From Ostreococcus mediterraneus (Eukaryota > Chlorophyta > Mamiellophyceae > Mamiellales > Bathycoccaceae), in NCBI GenBank assembly GCA_012295225.1, contig WMKK01000014.1:523029-546026 (forward strand): DNA of 22,998 bases. Reading direction: 5' to 3'. Each line of letters opens with the position of its first letter. Within the stretch, counting starts at the first letter, position 1. Positions 16,951 to 22,998 of the stretch are shown in pieces. A program made the position numbers and the translations under genes. The notes beneath the pieces are model-generated. The model saw nothing but the letters and a program-made list of their open reading frames with translations. It had not been told where the DNA came from and did not search any database.

Positions 16951-17223
16951 TAGGGGTGGGGGACTTGCGCAAGACGCCCCAAAACTGCCGCAATTTGCAT
17001 TGCACTTGCGTCTTGCAGGTGCAAGATGCCCCCATTTTTAGAGTAAGGGAGAAAATAAGGTAGAAAGGCGCCATTTGTCCGAAATATGGGCCGTTTGGCC
17101 GAATTTTCGCTAAAAACACCCGCGTGTGCGGGCGCCCAACCCTAATCTCTTGCGCAAGACGCCGCCGATTTGCACCTGCAATTTTGCACTTGCATCTTGC
17201 GGGTAAAATTTCCCCCACCCCTA
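16951..17223. mobile_element. Non-autonomous hAT-type MITE, 273 bp, with 8-bp target-site duplication
   Basis: The ends are perfect 13-bp terminal inverted repeats: TAGGGGTGGGGGA at 16951-16963 and TCCCCCACCCCTA at 17211-17223. They are flanked by identical 8-bp direct repeats AATTCAGA at 16943-16950 and 17224-17231, as a target-site duplication should be. The 8-bp duplication and TAGGGGTG-type ends are established marks of the hAT superfamily. It has no open frame of note, so it must have been moved by a transposase encoded elsewhere. Perfect termini and duplication suggest a fairly recent insertion. Inside are two related ~55-bp direct blocks (about 16964-17020 and 17152-17203), each running from CTTGCGCAAGACGCC to a CACTTGC[G/A]TCTTGC word. 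Confidence 0.85.
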
Positions 17224-17231
17224 AATTCAGA
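17224..17231 (+). repeat. Target-site duplication, right copy
   Basis: AATTCAGA directly abuts the right terminal inverted repeat. Removing the element plus one copy would restore an uninterrupted intergenic site. Confidence 0.85.
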
Positions 17232-17314
17232 ACTTTGCTGCGCGGTGGCTGGTTCACGGTTCACGATTTGTCATTCGTCGTCGCGAAAGTGGGCGGGGAG
17301 GCGTCTCCGGACGC

Positions 17315-17355
17315 GTCGTCGTCGTTCGTCGTCGTTCGTCGTCGTTCGTCGTCGT
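17315..17355 (+). repeat. 10-bp tandem repeat of TTCGTCGTCG type
   Basis: Three to four units of a CGTCGTCGTT period stand in a longer GTC-rich run. The repeat lies 90 bases after the MITE and 190 before the small gene at 17542. Confidence 0.75.
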
Positions 17356-17541
17356 CGTCGCTCGCTCGTCGTCTGCGACGCCCGGTCGTCGTCGGCGGCG
17401 CGGTCGAGGTGACAACGACGACGACTGGTCGTTGACGCGTTCGAGGCGCGCAGGAAACGCACGTGGATGGTTCACGACGCGCCACATCGATTGACGCACC
17501 GCACCGACGACACGAGTGAACTTTTTTAAAAGCACTCTGCG

Positions 17542-17823
17542 ATGACGTATTCATTACACTGCGGGAACGTCCGTGAAGACGCGCCAACTCGCGTCGGGTC
17601 GCTCTACGAGTACGACGTCGAAGGCTGGTATGACTTTTACGCGCAGGCGGTGTCGCAGGACAACGAAGGGAACGTTGATCACAATACGGTTGGGTGCATT
17701 CACCCAGCCGCTCGATCTTCTGGTAAAGAAACCGCGTTCCGTCCGTCGGTAAAGAATATGGCGCCGCGTAAGCAAAACTGGAAACCCAGCGAATCGAATA
17801 CTCAGCAGCCGCCTCGCAAGTAG
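17542..17823 (+). CDS. Small protein of unknown function (93 aa)
   Basis: I do not recognise this protein. It is soluble-looking: no signal peptide and no membrane span. The first half is acidic and aromatic (LYEYDVEGWYDFYAQAV at about 21-37), the second basic and polar (NMAPRKQNWKPSESNTQQPP), probably disordered. An in-frame TAA at 17527-17529 lies just upstream, so 17542 is the first possible ATG unless an upstream exon exists. Amino-acid composition is balanced, unlike the Arg/Ser/Asp runs of the spurious frames nearby, which is my main reason to call it real. A GTC/GAC palindrome followed by AATAAA lies 60-90 bases after the stop, as a 3' end might. Confidence 0.55.
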   Translation: MTYSLHCGNVREDAPTRVGSLYEYDVEGWYDFYAQAVSQDNEGNVDHNTVGCIHPAARSSGKETAFRPSVKNMAPRKQNWKPSESNTQQPPRK

Positions 17824-17882
17824 GCGCTCGCGACGACGCGACTCGAGCGGCGGTGTCATCACGAAATAGTCTCGAGCACTCG

Positions 17883-17910
17883 TCGTCGTCGTCGACGACG
17901 ACGAAATAAA
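17883..17910 (+). terminator. 22-bp perfect palindrome followed by AATAAA
   Basis: Arms TCGTCGTCGTC and GACGACGACGA (17883-17904) are exact complements with no loop, and AATAAA follows at 17905-17910. It sits 60 bases after the stop of the 93-aa gene and could mark its 3' end. The palindrome could equally be a by-product of GTC repeats meeting GAC repeats. Confidence 0.35.
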
Positions 17911-18099
17911 GCAATGTACATACATGTTTTACAGCACCAACTCGTCGCTCCATCGTAGAAGAGCTTCATCGTCGTCTCACGCTTCGCGCGCGTCCGTCCT
18001 CGTTTGGACAGTCGTCGAGCGCTGTCGCTTTCGAATCAATATCCAACCACTCGATCGTATCCTATCGCGTCGCGAGCGAAGACGTCGCGCACACAGCCC

Positions 18100-18129
18100 G
18101 TTCATGATCTGTTCATGATCTGTTCATGA
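18100..18129 (+). repeat. 11-bp tandem repeat, about 2.7 copies
   Basis: GTTCATGATCT occurs at 18100-18110 and 18111-18121, with a partial third copy to 18129. The stop codon of the minus-strand small membrane protein (18113-18115) lies inside it, so a change in copy number could alter the protein's last residues. Confidence 0.85.
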
Positions 18130-18322
18130 AGCTTTGTGTCATCTTCATCGTCGTCGGGTCGATGTTTAACGAAAACGCGCCGATGACGACGCGCCAGATG
18201 ATTAACATCATCACGAAACCCAAACCAACGAGCGCGCGCTTCCGAAATGCATCCGACGACGANGACGCTGACGCGAGGAGTACCTCGTGTGCGGCGTCTG
18301 TAGACACCGCGCGCGCGGACAT
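18113..18322 (-). CDS. Small single-pass membrane protein of unknown function (69 aa)
   Basis: I do not recognise the family. From the ATG at 18322 the protein is MSARAVSTDA..., with a polar N-terminal half, a basic patch (FRKRA, 26-30), and a hydrophobic segment at about 30-50 (ALVGLGFVMMLIIWRVVIGAF), followed by a short polar tail. One Arg lies inside the hydrophobic segment. The shape fits a small tail-region membrane anchor or a subunit of a membrane complex. The frame is open further up to 18379 (adds a Cys-rich stretch of 19). One codon (residue 20) contains the N at 18263. It diverges from the ATXR2-like gene with 142 bases between the starts. Real-gene status rests on the coherent hydrophobic segment and position only. 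Confidence 0.45.
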   Translation of the reverse strand: MSARAVSTDAAHEVLLASAXSSSDAFRKRALVGLGFVMMLIIWRVVIGAFSLNIDPTTMKMTQSFMNRS

Positions 18323-18464
18323 AATGCGCCAGTCACACACCTCGCGCGCCGAGGACTGACGACACAAGCACCAGCACACGCCACGGCGTCATTCGTCGAC
18401 GACCAGAGGTGCACGCGGGCGAACGCGGGAGCATCGCACGCTAGGAAAGTAAACGACGTCACGC

Positions 18465-19889
18465 ATGGATCCCTTAGTGATCGACGAACGCGCGTGGCAT
18501 GAGTATTGGCGCGGGCGCGTGAGCGAGTGCGCACATCGCGTGTGCAGCGTCATCGATGACAGCGGCGCCGGCGGCGGTGAAGTTTTACGACCTGGTGCGG
18601 CGATCGAGGTCAAACCGTCGCATTTACATGGTCGCGGGATCTACGCCACTCGCGCTTTCGCGTGCGGGGAGTGCATATTCATTGAAGAGCCTCTACGAGC
18701 AGCGCAACACGAAGGAAATAAGCAGCACGCTTCGGCGGTGTGCCATCATTGCTTCAAGTACGTCGGGACGGTCGGCGAAGCCATAGGTACGCGTTTGATG
18801 TACAAGGCGCGCGAAAATGAGGGATTCGTCAGCGAATTGACGCGACTAGGAATTACGTTGACGGACTTGGAAAAGTTGGCCAGCGGCGACGTCGTGTTGC
18901 CAGCGAGCGAAAAGTTTGCCGGCCCGCGACCCGTACCGTGCCCTGGCGGATGCTCGACGCGCGTGTTTTGTAGCGATTTGTGTGCACACGCGGCTTGGAA
19001 TGCGCATGAGCGTCTGTGCTGCGTTGGAGCTCGAGGTGAAGCGATGAATAAGCGGGCGTTGGATGAATTCTACGCGCACGCTCGAGAAACGAATGACATT
19101 TTTATTCTTGCGAGTCAAGCGGTGGCACACATGTGCATACGAGCGATGCAGCGTAATGGGATAACTAGCGGTGAATCTAGCGGCAATGTACAGTCGACGT
19201 CGGGTAAGGCGACGATTGATCCGAAAGAATGCATCCAAGACTGGGCGCGTACTCCGTATGCCATCATTGCAAACGCGCTTTGGTGGGATTGCGTAGCCAC
19301 GCCTGAAGAATACGCAGACGACGAAAGAGGCGAATTGGAATTTCGACAAACCCTCCAAACACTGGCGAGTGACTCTTTGGAACTGTTGAGACACGCATGG
19401 AGTGATGCGGCGATGGCGTTTCCAACGTTTTTTGAGCTCGAAACGTACGCGCGTCTCGTGGGTGCATTCGAGCTCAACAATTTAGAGCTCGTCGTTGAGG
19501 CGCCAGTGGAAAATTACTTTCTCGCCATCGATGACGCCGCGGAGAGCCAAGAGAAGCGCGAAGCGATGAAAATAACGCAGCCACTGCTCGATGCGCTCGA
19601 TAAAGACTATGACATTCCATGCCTAGGCACGGCGTTGTATTCAGTCCAATCAGGAATGAATCACGACTGTAGTCCAAACGCCGAGCCGCGCAAGGATGAA
19701 CATGACATAACTGGCGCGTGCGTGATCGTCGCGAGACGTGACATTGCGGCTGGAGAAGAAATTACTATTTCATACATCGCAAATGAGTCAATGTCAAGAG
19801 ATGAGCGCCAAGACGCGCTCGCTGATTATGGTTTTGTATGTCGGTGCAGGCGATGTGAAGACGAAATCCTGCAAACGCGTCGGCGTTAG
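18465..19889 (+). CDS. ATXR2: ATXR2-like SET/MYND-type lysine methyltransferase
   Basis: This is a SET protein with a zinc-binding insertion; plant ATXR2 is reported as a histone H3 methyltransferase acting with transcription factors. The 474 residues follow the ATXR2 order: the first SET strand (HGRGIYATRAFACGE, 55-69), a split MYND-like zinc site (VCHHCFKYVGTVGEAIG at 92-108, then PCPGGCSTRVFCSDLCAHAA at 158-177 and HERLCC), a helical middle (ARETNDIFILASQAVAH; WWDCVATPEEY; FELNNLELVVEAPVENYFL), then the SET core SGMNHDCSPNAEP (Asn399-His400), GEEITISYI and a post-SET cysteine set (CRCRRCEDE). The order and several phrases agree with my recollection of Arabidopsis ATXR2, which I rate more likely than SMYD5. 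The start at 18465 gives a complete N-terminus. It converges with the sulfurtransferase gene. Confidence 0.9.
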   Translation: MDPLVIDERAWHEYWRGRVSECAHRVCSVIDDSGAGGGEVLRPGAAIEVKPSHLHGRGIYATRAFACGECIFIEEPLRAAQHEGNKQHASAVCHHCFKYVGTVGEAIGTRLMYKARENEGFVSELTRLGITLTDLEKLASGDVVLPASEKFAGPRPVPCPGGCSTRVFCSDLCAHAAWNAHERLCCVGARGEAMNKRALDEFYAHARETNDIFILASQAVAHMCIRAMQRNGITSGESSGNVQSTSGKATIDPKECIQDWARTPYAIIANALWWDCVATPEEYADDERGELEFRQTLQTLASDSLELLRHAWSDAAMAFPTFFELETYARLVGAFELNNLELVVEAPVENYFLAIDDAAESQEKREAMKITQPLLDALDKDYDIPCLGTALYSVQSGMNHDCSPNAEPRKDEHDITGACVIVARRDIAAGEEITISYIANESMSRDERQDALADYGFVCRCRRCEDEILQTRRR

Positions 19890-20074
19890 CGAGAGTATGA
19901 CTAACGTACTAATCGTTTCAGAGTCGTCGGCGTCGATTTCGCGTCACGGCGTCGAGTTTCCTCAAAATATCAATGTTTTTGGTAGCTGACAGTACAGTAC
20001 AGTAGCGCGGACGTAATTATTTTTAATACTGGTACCGGTAGGTATGTCCGCAAGTATTTACATGTGCATCTTTG

Positions 20075-21088
20075 CTAAGCTTCGCCAACTGCGATCGGCG
20101 CGCCTTCATCAGCGCCGTACTCACTCCACGACCCATCGTACACCGCAGCGTTTGGATTCCCAATTGTATCCAAAGCGAGCGCGAGAATGCACGCCGTGAC
20201 CCCAGTACCGCATGAACACACGATAGGTTTGTCGCCGCTCAAGTCCACGCCATTCGAGACAAATATGGCGCGTATTTCGTCCTTCGTTTTAAATGTCTTG
20301 TTCGAATTCAACAAGTCGCCAAAGAAGACGTTTCGGCTACCAGGGATGTGCCCGGAACGCACGCCGGCTCTCGGTTCGGCGGCTTCACCGCGGAAACGAG
20401 CTTGCCCTCGAGCGTCTACAACCTGAAACGTGCTTGCGTCGATGTTCTTGATCACGTCATCCATCGATTTCACCAAGAACGCGCGTTCACCCCTAAAATC
20501 ACTGCCTTTTTCGCCCTTCATTGCGTCCTGGCACGCCTGCGCAGAGGCGTCCACCGCGGCGACGTCGCCATCAAGTTCCATGGTAAATCCAGCGGCTTCG
20601 TACGCGGGCGCACCGCCATCGAGCACAAATACGTTATCACGACCAAACACTCTAAACATCCACCACGCTCGCGCGACGGAAAACATCCCATCGTTATCGT
20701 ACAGCACGACTGCTCTGTCATCAATCAAGCCGAGCGCGTTTAGAGCCGCGCGCATTCCTTGCGTCGACGGCAGCATGTGTGGCGCGGGGTTCGCACCATC
20801 GCTCACGCCGTCAATGTCAAAAAACTTTGCCCCTGGAATCCTTTTCGCCTTGAACTCATCCACGGCGCTGCGTTTCAACGCGGGCATGTGCCACGACGCG
20901 TCGACAACGTGGATGTCAGCGAGGTTGTCCTTGACCCACTTCGGCGTGACGAGCGTCGTCGTCGACGTCGAAGCCATGACGACCGTTCGAACGCTCGAAC
21001 GCGGGACGTTTCCTCGGTGCGCGGTGCGTCGCGCACCGTGCGGTAGCAGACGTGCGGTGAAAGCCAACGGCGTTCGACACGCGCGCAT
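20075..21088 (-). CDS. 3-mercaptopyruvate/thiosulfate sulfurtransferase (tandem rhodanese)
   Basis: This enzyme transfers a sulfane sulfur from 3-mercaptopyruvate (or thiosulfate) to an acceptor such as thioredoxin or cyanide, in cysteine breakdown and persulfide supply. Two rhodanese domains are present. The first contains HVVDASWHMP, AKRIPGAKFFDIDGVSD and VVLYDNDGMFSVARAWW. The second contains VVDARGQARFRG, RSGHIPGSRNVFF and the active loop CSCGTGVTA, with the catalytic cysteine at about residue 293. The CG[S/T]GVT loop, rather than CRKGVT, marks the mercaptopyruvate type. From the ATG at 21088 the protein is 337 residues; the first ~37 (MRACRTPLAFTARLLPHGAR) are basic and acid-free, a mitochondrial or plastid presequence. 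The ATG at 20977 (MASTSTTTLV) would give a cytosolic form. The frame is open upstream to 21169, overlapping the neighbour. Confidence 0.95.
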   Translation of the reverse strand: MRACRTPLAFTARLLPHGARRTAHRGNVPRSSVRTVVMASTSTTTLVTPKWVKDNLADIHVVDASWHMPALKRSAVDEFKAKRIPGAKFFDIDGVSDGANPAPHMLPSTQGMRAALNALGLIDDRAVVLYDNDGMFSVARAWWMFRVFGRDNVFVLDGGAPAYEAAGFTMELDGDVAAVDASAQACQDAMKGEKGSDFRGERAFLVKSMDDVIKNIDASTFQVVDARGQARFRGEAAEPRAGVRSGHIPGSRNVFFGDLLNSNKTFKTKDEIRAIFVSNGVDLSGDKPIVCSCGTGVTACILALALDTIGNPNAAVYDGSWSEYGADEGAPIAVGEA

Positions 21089-21148
21089 AACTGAGGCTTG
21101 AACACCACGCGAGGCGTGGTAGCGATCTTCACTCCAGCGCGCGCGAGC
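21089..21148. promoter_or_regulatory. 60-bp divergent spacer between sulfurtransferase and FKBP15-like genes
   Basis: The opposed ATGs are 60 bases apart, the third such tight divergent pair in the window. No TATA-like motif is present. A shared bidirectional promoter is the simplest reading. Confidence 0.4.
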
Positions 21149-22998
21149 ATGGAGGACGAAGACGCGCAAAGACGACGTGGTCGAAGTCGATTATTTGGTG
21201 ACGACGCCGACGAGGACGAGGACGACGACGACGACGTTGGCGTCGTTGATGGTCAAGAATGTAACGCCGATGATGACGTTGACGCGAGCGATGTTGTTGA
21301 TGATGCTCGCGCACGAGAGATTACCGACGCTTCTCGCGGAGACGCGTGCTCGATGAGTTCCACAACGTCGGCGAGCGACGCATTCGTGAGACATGCATCA
21401 ACAGACTCGCTGTCGTCGGCGCCCACCTCCGAGCGCGTGCGTTTTTCAGCGTCCTTAAGACAACTGTATAGACTGCAACGCAGTGGCGAATACGTCGCCG
21501 TCGGAGCGGCTGGACTAGCTATTTTAGACGCTGCAGGCGCCACGTCACGTGATGTGCTCGTGTATGACCCTGAGAAGCGTCCTTTAGTGAGACGGTCAAT
21601 CGACTCTCGATTGTCGCTTGAGTCGCAAAAAGACAATTATGTGACACTGCGTCACGGTGAAACAATTCTCTGGAGCGCGTTGATGCAAGACGAGGGCGAT
21701 TGGACGGCGCTAGCCGCACAAATGGCCATCGCGCAATACATTTCTCGCTGCAAGTGCGAAGGCTTTCGTGATGATATCATGATTATTGACCTTGCAAAGA
21801 GCTCGAGTACGGCTCCGACGCTAAGCTTCGGTGATTCAGCGCAAGTGTCGTATGAAGCTGTCCGCGGCGGCATGCTCGGAGGCGTCGCCGTGGATGAAGC
21901 GTGTATAGATTATTTGGATTTGCAACTGTTTGATGGCGCGATCGAGCGGGTGAATGGACGCAAGGTGAAAATCTCGACCGATGCAAACAGCAGCGCTGAT
22001 TCAGTGCCAAGCGCAGTGCTGCGAGGCATTCTTGGCGCGGGAAAAGACAGCCGCCGTTTAATCCTCGCCCCGAGCGCACCGTCGAGTTTCGTTCTGTATG
22101 ACGTGACTGTAGCGCGCACGAAAAAGGGAGCGAAAGACGGAGGTGCACAATCGATTTTAACACCCCTGCCGCTCGCTCCCGACGCACGCGAGGAGGACGA
22201 TTTGCGTGATCGAATGGCGCGTCTCGACGCGCTCGATGGTCGCAGCCCCGCGGCGCACGCGATCGGGCATTCAAACCCGCTAAGCGCGTTGCCAGAAACG
22301 CCACCTGCGCCGTGGTGGCCACCAACATCAATGCCATATGTGGACCAAGTATTTCTGTCGGATTTGCGGAGAGCCGTGTCATCGCTATCAGAAGACGTGG
22401 CGAGCATTACGCAGCGCGCGCGCACGGGAGGCGTGTGGGTTCCGCCGACGCTGGAAGGTGAGCTCAAACACGCGGTGCTCGAGCTGAACAAAGTAAGACT
22501 GAGCGCCATGCTTCCAAAAATCGAGGCAGAAACTTTATCCATGGGCGATGTGAAACAGCTCACCGCGGAAGCTGCGCGCATTGAACAGTTTCAGGAGGAA
22601 ATTCGCGAACTGAGAGAGGGCATGAAACGGATGCGCACAGAATTGCACGACGCGTTGGAGTGTACTTCGAGAGCCGAAGAAGAGCGCGACGCGTTGGAAA
22701 GCCAAGTTTTACTTCTCAGGCGACAATCTGAACGAGACCGCGAGCGCATCGAAATTCAAAAGCGTCGAGCGGAAATGAGCGGCGCCGCGTCTGCAGCCGC
22801 GGCCGTCGAGGCTGTGCTCGTCGCTGAAGACAAGTCGTTTNATACAGATGTAGCCGAAGTCACGGCGATGATGCGCGCGGAGAATGAGAAGCTCATGAAC
22901 AGGTTAGAAAACCCCGGTTGGATTGAGGAGCAGGATGCATTACTTGCGGAGCGCGATGCACTCGCTCGGCGCGTAGCTGAACTGGAAAAAGGCAGCGG
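21149..22998 (+). CDS. FKBP15-like protein: WH1-like, divergent FKBP and coiled coil (partial, 3' end beyond window)
   Basis: The reading frame is open from the ATG at 21149 to the window edge (616 codons, no stop). Residues 1-55 are acidic. About 100-200 resembles the WH1-like domain of animal FKBP15/WAFL: a SGEYVAVGAAGLAILD strand, DVLVYDPEKRPLVRRS, then NYVTL and ILWSALMQDE. About 212-325 resembles its divergent FKBP domain: LSFGDSAQVSYEAV, VLRGILGAGKDSRRLILAPS, SSFVLYDVTVARTK. After a Pro/Trp-containing linker (ETPPAPWWPPTSMPYVDQVF), the rest from about 460 on is highly charged heptad-like sequence (EEIRELREGMKRMRTELHDA), a long coiled coil. FKBP15 is linked to actin and endosome transport. 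The family match is from memory of motif order, so moderate. FKBP active-site aromatics seem absent, hence likely no isomerase activity. One codon holds the N at 22841. Confidence 0.6.
   Translation, partial: MEDEDAQRRRGRSRLFGDDADEDEDDDDDVGVVDGQECNADDDVDASDVVDDARAREITDASRGDACSMSSTTSASDAFVRHASTDSLSSAPTSERVRFSASLRQLYRLQRSGEYVAVGAAGLAILDAAGATSRDVLVYDPEKRPLVRRSIDSRLSLESQKDNYVTLRHGETILWSALMQDEGDWTALAAQMAIAQYISRCKCEGFRDDIMIIDLAKSSSTAPTLSFGDSAQVSYEAVRGGMLGGVAVDEACIDYLDLQLFDGAIERVNGRKVKISTDANSSADSVPSAVLRGILGAGKDSRRLILAPSAPSSFVLYDVTVARTKKGAKDGGAQSILTPLPLAPDAREEDDLRDRMARLDALDGRSPAAHAIGHSNPLSALPETPPAPWWPPTSMPYVDQVFLSDLRRAVSSLSEDVASITQRARTGGVWVPPTLEGELKHAVLELNKVRLSAMLPKIEAETLSMGDVKQLTAEAARIEQFQEEIRELREGMKRMRTELHDALECTSRAEEERDALESQVLLLRRQSERDRERIEIQKRRAEMSGAASAAAAVEAVLVAEDKSFXTDVAEVTAMMRAENEKLMNRLENPGWIEEQDALLAERDALARRVAELEKGS

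Larger units (their letters stand above)
16791..17541. other. Intergenic stretch holding a MITE and GTC repeats
   Basis: No gene is recognised. The middle (16951-17223) is a complete inverted-repeat element, listed separately. It lies in sequence that is AT-richer than its surroundings. From 17310 to 17400 follows a GTC-rich tandem repeat, then GC-rich sequence up to the next gene. Minus-strand open frames through this stretch are Arg/Thr/Ser/Asp low complexity. Confidence 0.65.

Noticed and set aside
17261-17953. 230-codon minus-strand open frame covering the small gene at 17542
   Set aside because: Composition is Arg/Thr/Ser/Asp low complexity from GTC repeats at both ends; the plus-strand 93-residue frame is more protein-like.
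1-22998. A multi-gene defence, metabolic or secretion system
   Set aside because: Neighbouring genes are unrelated housekeeping functions on alternating strands; no co-directional cluster of related genes exists.

Overview
This is a gene-dense, GC-rich piece of a eukaryotic nuclear chromosome. It most probably comes from a picoeukaryotic green alga of the Mamiellophyceae (Ostreococcus/Bathycoccus/Micromonas type; I lean to Ostreococcus). The pointers are: almost intronless nuclear genes separated by tens to a few hundred bases; two short GT-AG introns (267 nt and 153 nt, the longer with a plausible CTGAC branch site); strong CG and GTC trinucleotide bias; an aspartate carbamoyltransferase of the plant chloroplast type; and a SET protein that matches plant ATXR2. 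The species call is inference. Two N characters (18263, 22841) point to a draft assembly.

Layout. Bases 1-950 are a gene-free, AT-richer and repeat-bearing stretch that grades into a promoter-like region with TATA motifs. Then follow a cationic amino acid transporter (+), nucleoside diphosphate kinase (+), aspartate carbamoyltransferase (-), a J-domain protein (-), D-aminoacyl-tRNA deacylase (+), an ADCK2-like ABC1/UbiB atypical kinase (-), ribosomal protein eL43 (+, one intron), a Rubisco-LSMT-like SET methyltransferase (-), general transcription factor TFIIB (+), UDP-glucuronate decarboxylase (-), a membrane-anchored GT25-like glycosyltransferase (+), a non-autonomous hAT-type MITE, a 93-residue unknown protein (+), a 69-residue single-pass membrane protein (-), an ATXR2-like SET/MYND methyltransferase (+), a 3-mercaptopyruvate sulfurtransferase (-), and the first 616 codons of an FKBP15-like protein (+) that runs off the right edge.

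The genes do not form a pathway. They are unrelated housekeeping and organelle functions in a largely alternating-strand order. Divergent pairs share very short start-to-start gaps (36, 52 and 60 bases) and convergent pairs end about 90-290 bases apart. Simple GTC, GATGTC and related repeats concentrate around 5' ends and leak into N-terminal coding sequence, so several starts are uncertain. I found no multi-gene 'system'. The items most worth a second look are the intact MITE with its 8-bp target-site duplication, the FKBP15-like protein, the GT25-like enzyme, the two small unrecognised genes and the in-frame intron of the J-domain gene.
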